16,707 nt of DNA from an uncultured Lachnospiraceae bacterium (GTDB lineage: Bacteria; Bacillota; Clostridia; Lachnospirales; Lachnospiraceae), in NCBI GenBank assembly GCA_910586275.1, contig CAJUIM010000083.1, positions 1-16,707 of the forward strand. Reading direction: 5' to 3'. This document shows positions 1 through 6,912 of the stretch, piece after piece (the stretch's first letter is position 1; each line of letters opens with the position of its first letter). A model generated the notes under the pieces. That model saw only the letters and a program-made list of their open reading frames with translations. It had not been told where the DNA came from and searched no databases. A program made the translations under genes and the position numbers.

Positions 1-53
1 ATCCCTCCCGTGCGTCCGCCTCTCAACACAACATTCAGGCTGAACTGTTACAT
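1..53. repeat. 53-bp terminal inverted repeat, left copy
   Basis: Bases 1-53 are the exact reverse complement of bases 16655-16707, and the match stops at base 54. The element contains the interrupted palindrome TTCAG-G-CTGAA (about 35-45) followed by CTGTTACAT. It encodes nothing recognisable. The promoter of the ABC transporter operon starts two bases after it. It may be a dispersed chromosomal repeat at which the assembly ended, or an inverted repeat flanking the segment. Confidence 0.95.
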
Positions 54-54
54 T

Positions 55-84
55 TTCACATCCTTTTTCCCGCCCTCATATAAT
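55..84 (+). promoter_or_regulatory. Sigma-A-type promoter of the ABC transporter operon
   Basis: A -35 box TTCACA (55-60, one mismatch to TTGACA) and a perfect -10 box TATAAT (79-84) are separated by 18 bp. This places the transcription start near 91, about 30 bases before the ATG at 123. The promoter lies immediately downstream of the left 53-bp repeat, so it belongs to this operon and not to a gene further left. Confidence 0.7.
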
Positions 85-122
85 ATGATATATCCGTGAA
101 CTATCCCGATTGGAGGAATCTT

Positions 123-983
123 ATGGAACAACCATTGCTGAGCCTAAAAGACATATGTTATTCCTACCATAGCCCGGAAGGTGAGACCATCGCCTTATCA
201 CATATATCTTTCCAGATACAGAAAGGTGAATTCACAGCCATTGTAGGCCCTTCCGGCTGCGGTAAATCCACGCTGCTTTCCATTATCGCAGGTCTGCTTG
301 CCCCTGAAAGCGGGGAAATCCTCTTCCATGGCGGCTCCCACAGTGCCGGCTGCCAATCTGAAAGCAATGCGGGCTGCCCAGGAAAACGCGGCCTGCGTGC
401 CACACCATCCTGCCCCCGCATCGGCTATATGCTTCAGCATGACCATTTATTCGAATGGCGCACCATCTATCAAAATGTTATATTGGGACTGGAAATCAAC
501 CACATGCTTACTCCCGAAAGGCTGGCATATGTCACACAGCTTCTGAAAGACTATGACTTATACAAATTCAGGGACAAGAAGCCCAGCGAACTGTCCGGCG
601 GCATGAAGCAGAGAGCCGCCCTTATCCGCACCCTTGTAATGGAACCGGAACTGCTGCTTCTTGACGAGCCGTTCAGTGCCTTGGACTATCAGACAAGGCT
701 CTCCGTTTCTTCCGATATATGCAGCATCATTCGTTCTGCCGGCAAAACAGCCATCCTCATTACCCATGATTTATCCGAAGCCATCAGCTTAGCCGAACGC
801 ATCCTGGTACTGAGCCGGCGGCCCGCCACAGTCAGATGCGACATTCCCGTCCGATTAACTCTTGCCGACAATTCTCCCCTGGCCTCCAGAAACGCCCCCG
901 AATTTAAAGATTATTTCAATTTATTATGGAAGGAGATTTCAGATGAAAAATACAGACATCCTGAACAATCAGGAAAAATATGA
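123..983 (+). CDS. ABC transporter ATP-binding protein, nitrate/sulfonate/taurine (NitT/TauT) type
   Basis: This 286-residue protein is the cytoplasmic ATPase that would power the permease encoded next to it. Visible motifs are Walker A GPSGCGKST (42-50), Q-loop Gln at 105, signature LSGGM (157-161), Walker B LLLLDEP (177-183), D-loop SALD (185-188) and the H-loop His at 215. The Q-loop is followed by LFEW, resembling the LLPW of TauB/SsuB-type proteins. The ATG at 123 is chosen because GGAGG lies 6 bases upstream; an in-frame GTG at 96 falls too close to the -10 box. Residues 72-97 form a Cys/Gly/Ser-rich insertion between Walker A and the Q-loop, longer than usual there. The stop overlaps the permease start by 41 bases, implying translational coupling. 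The substrate cannot be named: sulfonates, nitrate, bicarbonate and thiamine precursors are all handled by this subfamily. Confidence 0.9.
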   Translation: MEQPLLSLKDICYSYHSPEGETIALSHISFQIQKGEFTAIVGPSGCGKSTLLSIIAGLLAPESGEILFHGGSHSAGCQSESNAGCPGKRGLRATPSCPRIGYMLQHDHLFEWRTIYQNVILGLEINHMLTPERLAYVTQLLKDYDLYKFRDKKPSELSGGMKQRAALIRTLVMEPELLLLDEPFSALDYQTRLSVSSDICSIIRSAGKTAILITHDLSEAISLAERILVLSRRPATVRCDIPVRLTLADNSPLASRNAPEFKDYFNLLWKEISDEKYRHPEQSGKI

Positions 984-1746
984 ACGCGGCCGGATAAAGC
1001 ATCACCGCATGGTTCTTCTTGCCCGCACCCTTATCCTCGCAGGCTTCCTCCTCCTATGGGAGGGGCTGGTCCGGATGGGATATGTAGACTCCTTTTTCTT
1101 CAGCAGCCCCAGCCAAGTCATGCTTTGCTTTATCGGCATGATAAAAGATTTCTCTTTTTTCACCAATACCGGGATTACCCTGCTGGAAACTATCGCCAGT
1201 TTCCTGCTTGTTCTTGCAATCAGCCTGCTGACCGCCACACTTTTATGGCATTCCCCAAAATGTTCCGAAATTCTGGAGCCATATCTAGTGGTGCTGAACA
1301 GCCTTCCCAAGTCCGCCCTTGCCCCCCTATTCATTGTATGGCTGGGCACCGGTATAAATACCATTATTGTGGCCGGAATTTCCGTGGCCGTCTTCGGCTC
1401 AGTCATCAATCTGTACACCGGATTCCGGCAAGTGGATAACGAGAAAATAAAGCTTATCTACACACTGGGCGGCAGCAAGCGGGATGCTTTCTGCAAAGTA
1501 GTGCTCCCCGGCTCCGTCCCCACAATACTCAGCAATATGAAAGTCAATATCGGCCTGGCTCTTGTAGGCGTCATCATCGGCGAATTTCTCGCCGCAAGGC
1601 GCGGACTGGGATATCTGATTATATATGGCTCACAGGTATTTAAACTGAATATGGTGATTACTTCCATTCTCATCCTCTGCGCCATCGCCATGGGACTTTA
1701 TCAGCTTATCCAAATGCTGGAACACTTCTGCAGTGATAAATTTTAA
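943..1746 (+). CDS. ABC transporter permease, NitT/TauT (SsuC/TauC-like) type
   Basis: This 267-residue integral membrane protein is the channel subunit of the importer. After a charged N-terminus, hydrophobic segments lie at about 24-42, 83-102, 124-150, 202-218 and 236-256. The EAA-type cytoplasmic loop that contacts the ATPase is at about 165-195 (LGGSKRDAF, then VLPGSVP). The stretch LPKSALAPLFIVWLGTG (121-137) is typical of SsuC/TauC-type permeases. The ATG at 943 is chosen over upstream in-frame starts because GGAAGGAG ends 7 bases before it and the protein length then fits the family. The start lies inside the ATPase gene. No substrate-binding protein gene follows; the next DNA is repeat-rich and gene-free, so the binding protein must be encoded elsewhere or be lost. 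Confidence 0.9.
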   Translation: MKNTDILNNQEKYERGRIKHHRMVLLARTLILAGFLLLWEGLVRMGYVDSFFFSSPSQVMLCFIGMIKDFSFFTNTGITLLETIASFLLVLAISLLTATLLWHSPKCSEILEPYLVVLNSLPKSALAPLFIVWLGTGINTIIVAGISVAVFGSVINLYTGFRQVDNEKIKLIYTLGGSKRDAFCKVVLPGSVPTILSNMKVNIGLALVGVIIGEFLAARRGLGYLIIYGSQVFKLNMVITSILILCAIAMGLYQLIQMLEHFCSDKF

Positions 1747-1747
1747 G

Positions 1748-1761
1748 GCATATCCGAAAAT
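1748..1761. repeat. 14-base motif shared with 5612-5625
   Basis: GCATATCCGAAAAT occurs identically here, just after the permease stop, and again at 5612-5625 in the leader of the YitT gene. Both copies are intergenic and both sit next to hairpin-forming DNA, which suggests pieces of a dispersed intergenic element. Function is unknown. Confidence 0.5.
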
Positions 1762-1794
1762 CGCTTCTGCAAGATTCTCCACAAGACGCACTCC

Positions 1795-1970
1795 ATCGAG
1801 CAGGGGAAATCTTTCCCCTGCTCCTCGCGCCGGGCACCCGTCAGCTTTTGCTGACATACTTCCTCTGGGTGCCCGTGTGCAATCGAGTAGGGGAATGACC
1901 TTCTCCACTACTCGTGCGCCAGGCACCCGTCAGCTTTTGCTGACATACTTCCTCTGAGTGCCCGTGTGCA
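1795..1970. repeat. Two tandem copies of an ~88-bp double-hairpin element
   Basis: Copy 1 is 1795-1881 and copy 2 is 1882-1970; both begin ATCGAG and end GTGTGCA. Each copy has two parts. Hairpin A in copy 1 is perfect: arms 1798-1809 and 1812-1823 (GAGCAGGGGAAA and its complement) around a 2-base loop; in copy 2 it is degenerate. Hairpin B has outer arms GGGCACCC (1832-1839) and GGGTGCCC (1867-1874) enclosing an inner GTCAGC-TTTT-GCTGAC stem (1840-1855). The inner stem is identical in copy 2 (1929-1944), while the outer arms carry mismatches there. Short frames read through it but look spurious. It resembles a dispersed palindromic (REP/MITE-like) element and lies between convergent genes. 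Neither hairpin is followed by a T-run, so it is not a canonical terminator. Confidence 0.85.
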
Positions 1971-2008
1971 TAAGAAATGTGGAAATCGTCCACTGAACAA
2001 TCTCCACA

Positions 2009-2068
2009 AAATTCCAAATCTGCTCCCCCTAAAACTGCCCTTCTTAAATCTGCCCCTCTCAAATTTGC
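2009..2068 (-). pseudogene. Possible remnant of a pentapeptide-repeat coding sequence
   Basis: On the - strand, a 15-base period runs through 2016-2068. In one frame it reads ANLRG-ADLRR-AVLGG-ADLEF, which fits the A(D/N)LXX pattern of pentapeptide-repeat proteins. A TAA stop immediately precedes the first repeat in that frame, and no ribosome binding site or ATG serves it. The stretch starts just after the lipoprotein stop but in a different frame, and runs into sequence without the pattern. The 15-base periodicity is seen directly; calling it a decayed gene is inference, and four repeats could still be chance or a simple tandem repeat. Confidence 0.35.
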
Positions 2069-2076
2069 TTATATTC

Positions 2077-3009
2077 TCATTCAGATTCTTCTCTGTATTC
2101 GAAAACAAACCACTTCCCATTCATATTAATCTCTAATGTATCGTCTGCTCCATACTGATAACCAAATCCGCTTCCGAAATTAGACTGCTTATCTTCTGTT
2201 GGAATTTCAGTTCCGTCGACAGTTGACGTTATTTCTCCATCCATATTTCCACAACGCCCGCTGACCGTGCTTTCTCTCCCTGTATCATAATATAATTTAC
2301 CATTTACCCTTACCATGGGTATTCTATCCCACATCTTATTCATCCCCGACGGTTCGCTCCATTGTTCATCAAGTATAAGCGTATCGCTTGCTATAATTTT
2401 TTCCGTGGCAAATACCCGCCATTTATCATTCATGTATATTTCAATGATACCTTCGGTTTTACCATATCGATATCCGTATCCTGTGCCGAAGTTTGATTGG
2501 TCATTGACTGTCGGTTTTTCTCCTCTATCGACCGCAGAGTTGATTATTCCTTCAAATGTATCAGGTTTTTTCTCTGCCTCCCTCTCATATCCAGTATCTA
2601 AATAAAGTACATCGTCAGCCATAACCATAGGAATCAAATCCCATTGTTCAGTTGTTTCTTTATCATCAATTGATGGATCCGTATCACGTTCCTCAAGTAA
2701 AATGTGCACAGCAACTCTGTCTTCATCATAATATACGACGATTTGCTGATTGCTTTCATCACTTAAGTACCACACATCACCAAATAAGCCAAACAGTGAC
2801 CCATCTGGGTCACCCCATGCTATAATGATATCGTCCCTGGTTTGTCCCAATAAGTTATTTTGAATGTCTTCCCCTGTGTACCCTTTTTCAGTTACAAGAC
2901 CACTTATCTCCATTATATTTGGAATATCAGCTTTATCGCTTTTGCCTAAACAACCTGCCAAACCTAAACCGCAAGTAAGCAAAACCAAAATCAGAAAGAT
3001 TTTTTTCAT
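2077..3009 (-). CDS. Lipoprotein with a duplicated ~77-residue domain, function unknown
   Basis: This 310-residue protein begins with a lipoprotein signal peptide. A Lys-Lys and hydrophobic stretch leads to the lipobox LAGC with Cys20 as the lipidated residue, so it should be anchored outside the membrane. Residues about 52-103 (LLGQTRDDII..WGDPDG, then a beta-rich stretch) loosely resemble the SmpA/BamE-like fold. Two copies of one domain follow at about 123-200 and 227-303. They share WD-IPMV, LY-DTG, QSNFG(T/S)G(Y/F)GY-YG and a closing M(N)-KW-VF. I cannot assign a function. The ATG at 3009 is preceded by AGGAGG at 4-5 bases; a longer frame starting at 3087 would overlap the lysozyme stop and lose the signal peptide. 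It lies 70 bases downstream of the GH25 gene on the same strand. The gene is visibly richer in A+T than its neighbours. Confidence 0.8.
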   Translation of the reverse strand: MKKIFLILVLLTCGLGLAGCLGKSDKADIPNIMEISGLVTEKGYTGEDIQNNLLGQTRDDIIIAWGDPDGSLFGLFGDVWYLSDESNQQIVVYYDEDRVAVHILLEERDTDPSIDDKETTEQWDLIPMVMADDVLYLDTGYEREAEKKPDTFEGIINSAVDRGEKPTVNDQSNFGTGYGYRYGKTEGIIEIYMNDKWRVFATEKIIASDTLILDEQWSEPSGMNKMWDRIPMVRVNGKLYYDTGRESTVSGRCGNMDGEITSTVDGTEIPTEDKQSNFGSGFGYQYGADDTLEINMNGKWFVFEYREESE

Positions 3010-3079
3010 ATACCCTCCTATAGCCGTTCCGGATGCCCCCATTATGTTAAGAGATTGTTCATGATCAGTGCATAGATAA

Positions 3080-4384
3080 TCATTCATTGGTCCAATCTTT
3101 CATGCTTACATTCATGTCCACATCTCCCTTAATCCCGTCTACGCTTCCCGTGGAGGAATACTGCCAAACGCTGAATTCATAAGGGAAATAAAGAGGGGTC
3201 TGATAAAAGGCGAACCATTTTTCGTATTCTTCCAGCTGCCCCATATCCACCATCAGCAGAAATGTCTTTAAATTTCCATAGATCATCGGCGTATAGCCTG
3301 CCTGCTTAATCCTCTCACAGAAAGCAATGCATACATCCGTCCAGTCCTGCTGTTCCATATCCTTTGTCCGGGGCTCGTTGGTAGTTACCTCTTCCACGTC
3401 CAATACTACGGGATATGTCACGTCATACCCCTCCAAATGTTCCAAGACAAACTCCGCTTCCTCCACCGCCTCTTCCTTCGTGGTTGCCTGCGTGAAAAAA
3501 TATACGCCAACATCAATGTCATTTTTCAAAGCACCCTCTATATTGTCCTCATATGTACTGTCCAACACAAGTTTCCCTTCCGATGCGCCTCGTATTCCGA
3601 GACGGATAAAAGCATATTCCACCCCGTCCCCGGCCACCTTCTTCCAGTCGATTTTCTCCTGATATCTGGAAACATCGATCCCTTTCTTGGAGGCCACCTG
3701 CCCGTCCACAAAATATTCCAGAATATCGTCCTCATTCATCTGAAACTGATCGGCGGTGTAAGAATGATGCTTCAGACTGTCGAGAATAGGAAAAAAGAAA
3801 TATCTGCCGTCGTCTGCCACCACCAGTTCATCCTTATAAACTGCCCGCAGCATGGGAGCCGTCCCGTCCCCACTTTCCATTCTTGCCCTTATATCATCCA
3901 ATATTTCCTTTTCTTTTTCCAAGGCAGATCTCTCCGCCGCTTCTGCGGCCGCATCCTCCGTCATTTTCTTAACCTCATCCTCCGTATACGCAGTGACGGA
4001 ATTCACCTCATCCACATAAGCCATGGCGACCTGCACTTCGTCATGCAGCTTCTTATTCTCCATCCAGAGAAAGTAACAGCCGGCGCAGGCAGTCGATGCC
4101 AACAGAAGACTGAATACCGAGAAAACAGCCCTTCGCTTTTTGCGCCTCCGGTTCTTGCGCGTCACCCTGCTTTCCGGCATGGTGCGCTCTTCCTTCTTTC
4201 TCTTCTGTTCTTTTTCTTTTGACTCTTTTGCTCTCCGTGCCCTATCTCTTTGCTTTCCGCTTTCTGCCCCTCTGCCCGTCTGCCCGACACTGCCTCTCCA
4301 TTGCAGTTCCGCGCCCGGATCGTTAAGGTCATGGATTCTTATATCATCATCCGTCTCATATGAATTTCTCTTTTCTGTTCTCAT
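3080..4384 (-). CDS. Membrane-anchored glycoside hydrolase family 25 (lysozyme-type) protein
   Basis: This 434-residue protein should cleave peptidoglycan between N-acetylmuramic acid and N-acetylglucosamine on the outer face of the membrane. Order: a highly charged cytoplasmic region (1-85, ending in an Arg/Lys cluster), one membrane segment (about 86-107), a probable coiled coil (about 108-170), a linker, and the GH25 domain (about 233-430). The domain shows KKGIDVSRYQ with Asp237, YPVVLDVEE with Asp329 and Glu331 as the likely catalytic pair, and WQYSSTG near the end. The start is uncertain. The ATG at 4384 has a G-rich, imperfect Shine-Dalgarno; an in-frame GTG lies at 4390; an ATG at 4180 (residue 69) preceded by GGAAGAG would give a shorter cytoplasmic tail. 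The long cytoplasmic part, if translated, could connect the enzyme to an intracellular partner (inference). A 19-bp tandem repeat lies just upstream. Confidence 0.88.
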   Translation of the reverse strand: MRTEKRNSYETDDDIRIHDLNDPGAELQWRGSVGQTGRGAESGKQRDRARRAKESKEKEQKRKKEERTMPESRVTRKNRRRKKRRAVFSVFSLLLASTACAGCYFLWMENKKLHDEVQVAMAYVDEVNSVTAYTEDEVKKMTEDAAAEAAERSALEKEKEILDDIRARMESGDGTAPMLRAVYKDELVVADDGRYFFFPILDSLKHHSYTADQFQMNEDDILEYFVDGQVASKKGIDVSRYQEKIDWKKVAGDGVEYAFIRLGIRGASEGKLVLDSTYEDNIEGALKNDIDVGVYFFTQATTKEEAVEEAEFVLEHLEGYDVTYPVVLDVEEVTTNEPRTKDMEQQDWTDVCIAFCERIKQAGYTPMIYGNLKTFLLMVDMGQLEEYEKWFAFYQTPLYFPYEFSVWQYSSTGSVDGIKGDVDMNVSMKDWTNE

Positions 4385-4475
4385 CCGCACCCCATCCGTC
4401 TATTCTTTTGCTTCCGTAACCGTTCCCTGTTTCCACTGCCGTTCCCCCATCTCCGGAAACTATTCCCTGCTGTCT

Positions 4476-4608
4476 GAATCTTACTTCGTTTCCAAAACCC
4501 TTCGTCGACCTCAGAATCTTCCTTCACCCTAGAATTCTTCCTTCGCCTCCGAAATCCTTCTTCGTTCCCGGAATCTTACTTCGCTCCCCAAACCTTCCTT
4601 CGCCTCCG
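4476..4608. repeat. Seven-unit, exactly 19-bp tandem repeat
   Basis: Seven consecutive 19-base units without indels start at 4476, 4495, 4514, 4533, 4552, 4571 and 4590. The + strand consensus is about RAAYCYTYCTTCGYYYCCR, so the - strand reads as purine-rich units containing GAAG. Units differ at several positions. More degenerate units of about 20 bases seem to continue from 4416 to 4475. The array lies between the YitT stop (4659) and the GH25 start (4384). Nineteen is not a multiple of three, so it is not a coding repeat. Confidence 0.8.
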
Positions 4609-4658
4609 CCGTTTCCCGCTGCCATGCCATTCTCCCGATTCCAAACGCTTCCCTGCTT

Positions 4659-5591
4659 TCAGAACTTCTCGCCAAAGTAACTCTTATAGCCTTCGCCGAA
4701 TATTTCCGTGGCACTGGTTACAATCATAAATGCATCCGCATCCTCTTCCTTTACAATTTCCTCCACTTTCGGTGCCAATGGCTTATGCACCACACACATA
4801 ATGATTTTTTTCTTATTTCCGCTGAAAGCCCCTTCCCCGCTCAGCCGTGTGACACCAATATCCAGTTCCTCCAACAGCCTGTCTGTGATCCTGACCTGAC
4901 AGTCACTGATAATATATACTAATTTCGCCTCGTCCGTACCGTAAAGCACCATATCCAGCACAATAGCCGTCACTACCACCGAAATCCCCGCATAGAGCGC
5001 CGAATCAATATTTCGAAACACAATGCCTGACAGCGAGACAATACACAGATCCATAATGAAAAACAGGCTTCCCGTCTTTAAATGAGGATATTTCAGCCGC
5101 AGGCATTTCACGATAATATCCGTGCCTCCCGTTGTCGCCCCTCTTTTAAATATAACACCAATGGATACGGCAATCAATACACTTCCTGCCAATGCCGCCA
5201 GAAGAATATCGTCCGTTGCGGCTCCGAAACGCGCAAATATATTGGTGAAAGCAGAAGTTGCCGCAATCGTGTAAAAAGTAGATATGATAAAACGGAATCC
5301 GAACTTCCACATACCTAGGACAATAATCGGGATATTGATAAGCATAATTAAAGTACCCGTCTCCAAAGGCACCACCCGGCTCATGATAATGGCCAGCCCT
5401 GTCACGCCGCCGGGAGCCATATTGTTAGGGTCGATGAACAGACTGACCCCGGCGGCATACGCTGCGGCAGCCATAGTTATAATAGCGAAATCCAGCAGCC
5501 GCTGCTTTGCCGTCTTCCCTTCCTCCCTTTTTCTCTCATACTCCTGCTGCACCTTAGCTCCATGCCGGTTCCCTTCCCTGCGATTCTCCAT
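4659..5591 (-). CDS. YitT family membrane protein (YitT domain plus DUF2179)
   Basis: This 310-residue protein belongs to the YitT family, common in Bacillota and mostly of unknown function. A charged N-terminus (1-32) is followed by hydrophobic segments at about 33-51, 62-72, 81-97, 101-120, 130-148, 175-192 and 198-216. The conserved motifs DPNNMAPGGVTGLA (54-67) and FKRGATTGGTDI (148-159) are seen. The C-terminal soluble domain (about 224-300, containing IITDRLLEELDIGVTRLSG-like sequence and GEGAFSG) matches DUF2179. The ATG at 5591 is preferred because purine-rich GGGAGGGG and AGGGA lie just upstream; in-frame ATGs at 5615 and 5648 and the frame start at 5687 lack such a site and fall in a hairpin region. 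It appears to be transcribed alone, since the flanking gaps exceed 250 bases. Confidence 0.88.
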   Translation of the reverse strand: MENRREGNRHGAKVQQEYERKREEGKTAKQRLLDFAIITMAAAAYAAGVSLFIDPNNMAPGGVTGLAIIMSRVVPLETGTLIMLINIPIIVLGMWKFGFRFIISTFYTIAATSAFTNIFARFGAATDDILLAALAGSVLIAVSIGVIFKRGATTGGTDIIVKCLRLKYPHLKTGSLFFIMDLCIVSLSGIVFRNIDSALYAGISVVVTAIVLDMVLYGTDEAKLVYIISDCQVRITDRLLEELDIGVTRLSGEGAFSGNKKKIIMCVVHKPLAPKVEEIVKEEDADAFMIVTSATEIFGEGYKSYFGEKF

Positions 5592-5627
5592 TTTTCCCTG
5601 CCCCTCCCTAAGCATATCCGAAAATGC

Positions 5628-5692
5628 TTTCTTTCGGCGTTCCCTCATACAGTACGCAAACCGCGGACTGTCCGGACGGAACGCCAAAGAAA
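5628..5692 (-). other. Long hairpin in the leader of the YitT gene
   Basis: TTTCTTTCGGCGTTCC (5628-5643) and GGAACGCCAAAGAAA (5678-5692) pair over 15 positions with a single bulged base. The 34-base loop holds the short palindrome GGAC-T-GTCC. A smaller AGCAT...ATGCT hairpin (5611-5628) follows before the ribosome binding site. If transcribed, the stem would sit about 40 bases upstream of the start codon at 5591. No ligand-binding riboswitch class is recognised. Confidence 0.55.
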
Positions 5693-5843
5693 AACATCAA
5701 TATCCTGACACTATTTCTTCCTTACAGTATTAACATTTCCACCTTACTCTTTTCTATACGGCAGCCAACACTATACCCGGACCAAAACCGTAACTTGGCC
5801 CTGCCTCCATGGAACCCTCACCGGCTCCCGTTCCGCAGGCATG

Positions 5844-6848
5844 TTAGTCCAGCCGGATATCTTTCGCATAGGCATAGGATATTACCTCTCCCTTCTTTGT
5901 ATCCCGATATCCTCTTTCCCTATGGGAATAATCCGAAATCTCCGCCGAGCCGAAATTCGCAAATTTCCGATACACCCTTTCCAAAACCTCTGTTTCTTCC
6001 CGGGTCAGCACCTCCTCTTTCGTGCCGCTGCCCGGCATCACCTGATGCTTCTCATACCCCTGCTCAAAATTTACTTCGATATGCACTATTCCTTCCGCTT
6101 CCATCATCCCAAGCAAAATATCATAATTCTTCGGCACCGGTCCGTACGGAAGATGGACATACTGTGTCCCGGAAATGGAAATCCCGTTCTCCTTATAAAA
6201 AACCATATCCGAATAATTCAGAAGCTTCAGCAGTTTCACTTTCAGCAGCCCGTCACACTTCCCGGCAAAGAAAACTACCATCGCACAGAATTTCTCAAAG
6301 TCGAATTCCCTGAATCCGTTCTCAATGGAAGGTCTTTTCCGAAACAGCTTATCCAGCAGCTTCTTCCCTTCCCCGCCCGGCCAAACCTCCTCCAGTTCTC
6401 CGATTTTTTCCAAAAGCTTTTCCTTTTGCCTGCCGCCAATGGGCACTTCGTTCTCCGCCAGATAAGCCTTCATATTTTCCGGATTGCGAAGAAACAGCAG
6501 CAGGCTGTTATGTGCCTTATCCTGCAGGGAACCGTTCTCGTACCGATGCACCGTCTTATCTCCCCAGTTCAGTATTTTGGCAAAGCTTCTTTGGCTCAGC
6601 CCATACTGCTCCCTGATTTCCTTTATCTCTTCCGGCTGCAGCAGCTTATGCCGCCTCCGGTACTCATTGTATGCCTTCAGCAAAGTAGTGTGATCCAGCC
6701 TCTCACAATAAAATTCTTCTCCGCATTGCGGACAAGCCAGCACCTCCGCTTCCACCTCTATGCTTTCCCCGCTAACGATATAGCTTTCCCTTTTGCATAT
6801 TACCCGTGCATCCACTTCCCTGCCGCACTCTTCGCAATATTTCTTCAT
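5844..6848 (-). CDS. MqsA-like antitoxin with a C-terminal Panacea (SocA/DUF4065) domain
   Basis: This 334-residue protein is a composite antitoxin. Residues 1-50 hold two zinc-binding pairs, C5-x2-C8 and C39-x2-C42, as in the N-terminal domain of MqsA (YgiT). Residues about 72-108 form an Xre-type helix-turn-helix (EIREQYGLSQRSFAKILNWG, then YENG), the DNA-binding part of MqsA. The C-terminal part (about 182-315) has the features of the Panacea/SocA-like domain: VKLLKLLNYSD, LPYGPVPKNYD and LTREETEVLERV. Panacea domains neutralise many unrelated toxins in known systems. The ATG at 6848 has GGGAGG 8 bases upstream. It lies 64 bases downstream of the toxin gene, the toxin-first order seen in mqsRA. 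It should bind the toxin and repress the operon; which domain does the neutralising is unknown. Confidence 0.85.
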   Translation of the reverse strand: MKKYCEECGREVDARVICKRESYIVSGESIEVEAEVLACPQCGEEFYCERLDHTTLLKAYNEYRRRHKLLQPEEIKEIREQYGLSQRSFAKILNWGDKTVHRYENGSLQDKAHNSLLLFLRNPENMKAYLAENEVPIGGRQKEKLLEKIGELEEVWPGGEGKKLLDKLFRKRPSIENGFREFDFEKFCAMVVFFAGKCDGLLKVKLLKLLNYSDMVFYKENGISISGTQYVHLPYGPVPKNYDILLGMMEAEGIVHIEVNFEQGYEKHQVMPGSGTKEEVLTREETEVLERVYRKFANFGSAEISDYSHRERGYRDTKKGEVISYAYAKDIRLD

Positions 6849-6912
6849 GACCGGTACCTCCCGCAGCTGCCACTATATCTAAAAAAAACAAACCTATTTT
6901 CCCAATCATACG

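Noticed and set aside
1630..1926. 98-residue - strand frame across the permease end and the repeat element
   Set aside because: Its distinctive sequence comes from the double-hairpin repeats and the antisense of the permease. No ribosome binding site supports it.
4476..4608. CRISPR-like array
   Set aside because: Units are contiguous 19-mers without spacers, and no cas genes are present.
4529..4714. 61-residue - strand frame over the 19-bp array
   Set aside because: The 19-base period is not a multiple of three and the frame overlaps the YitT end. No start signal was found.
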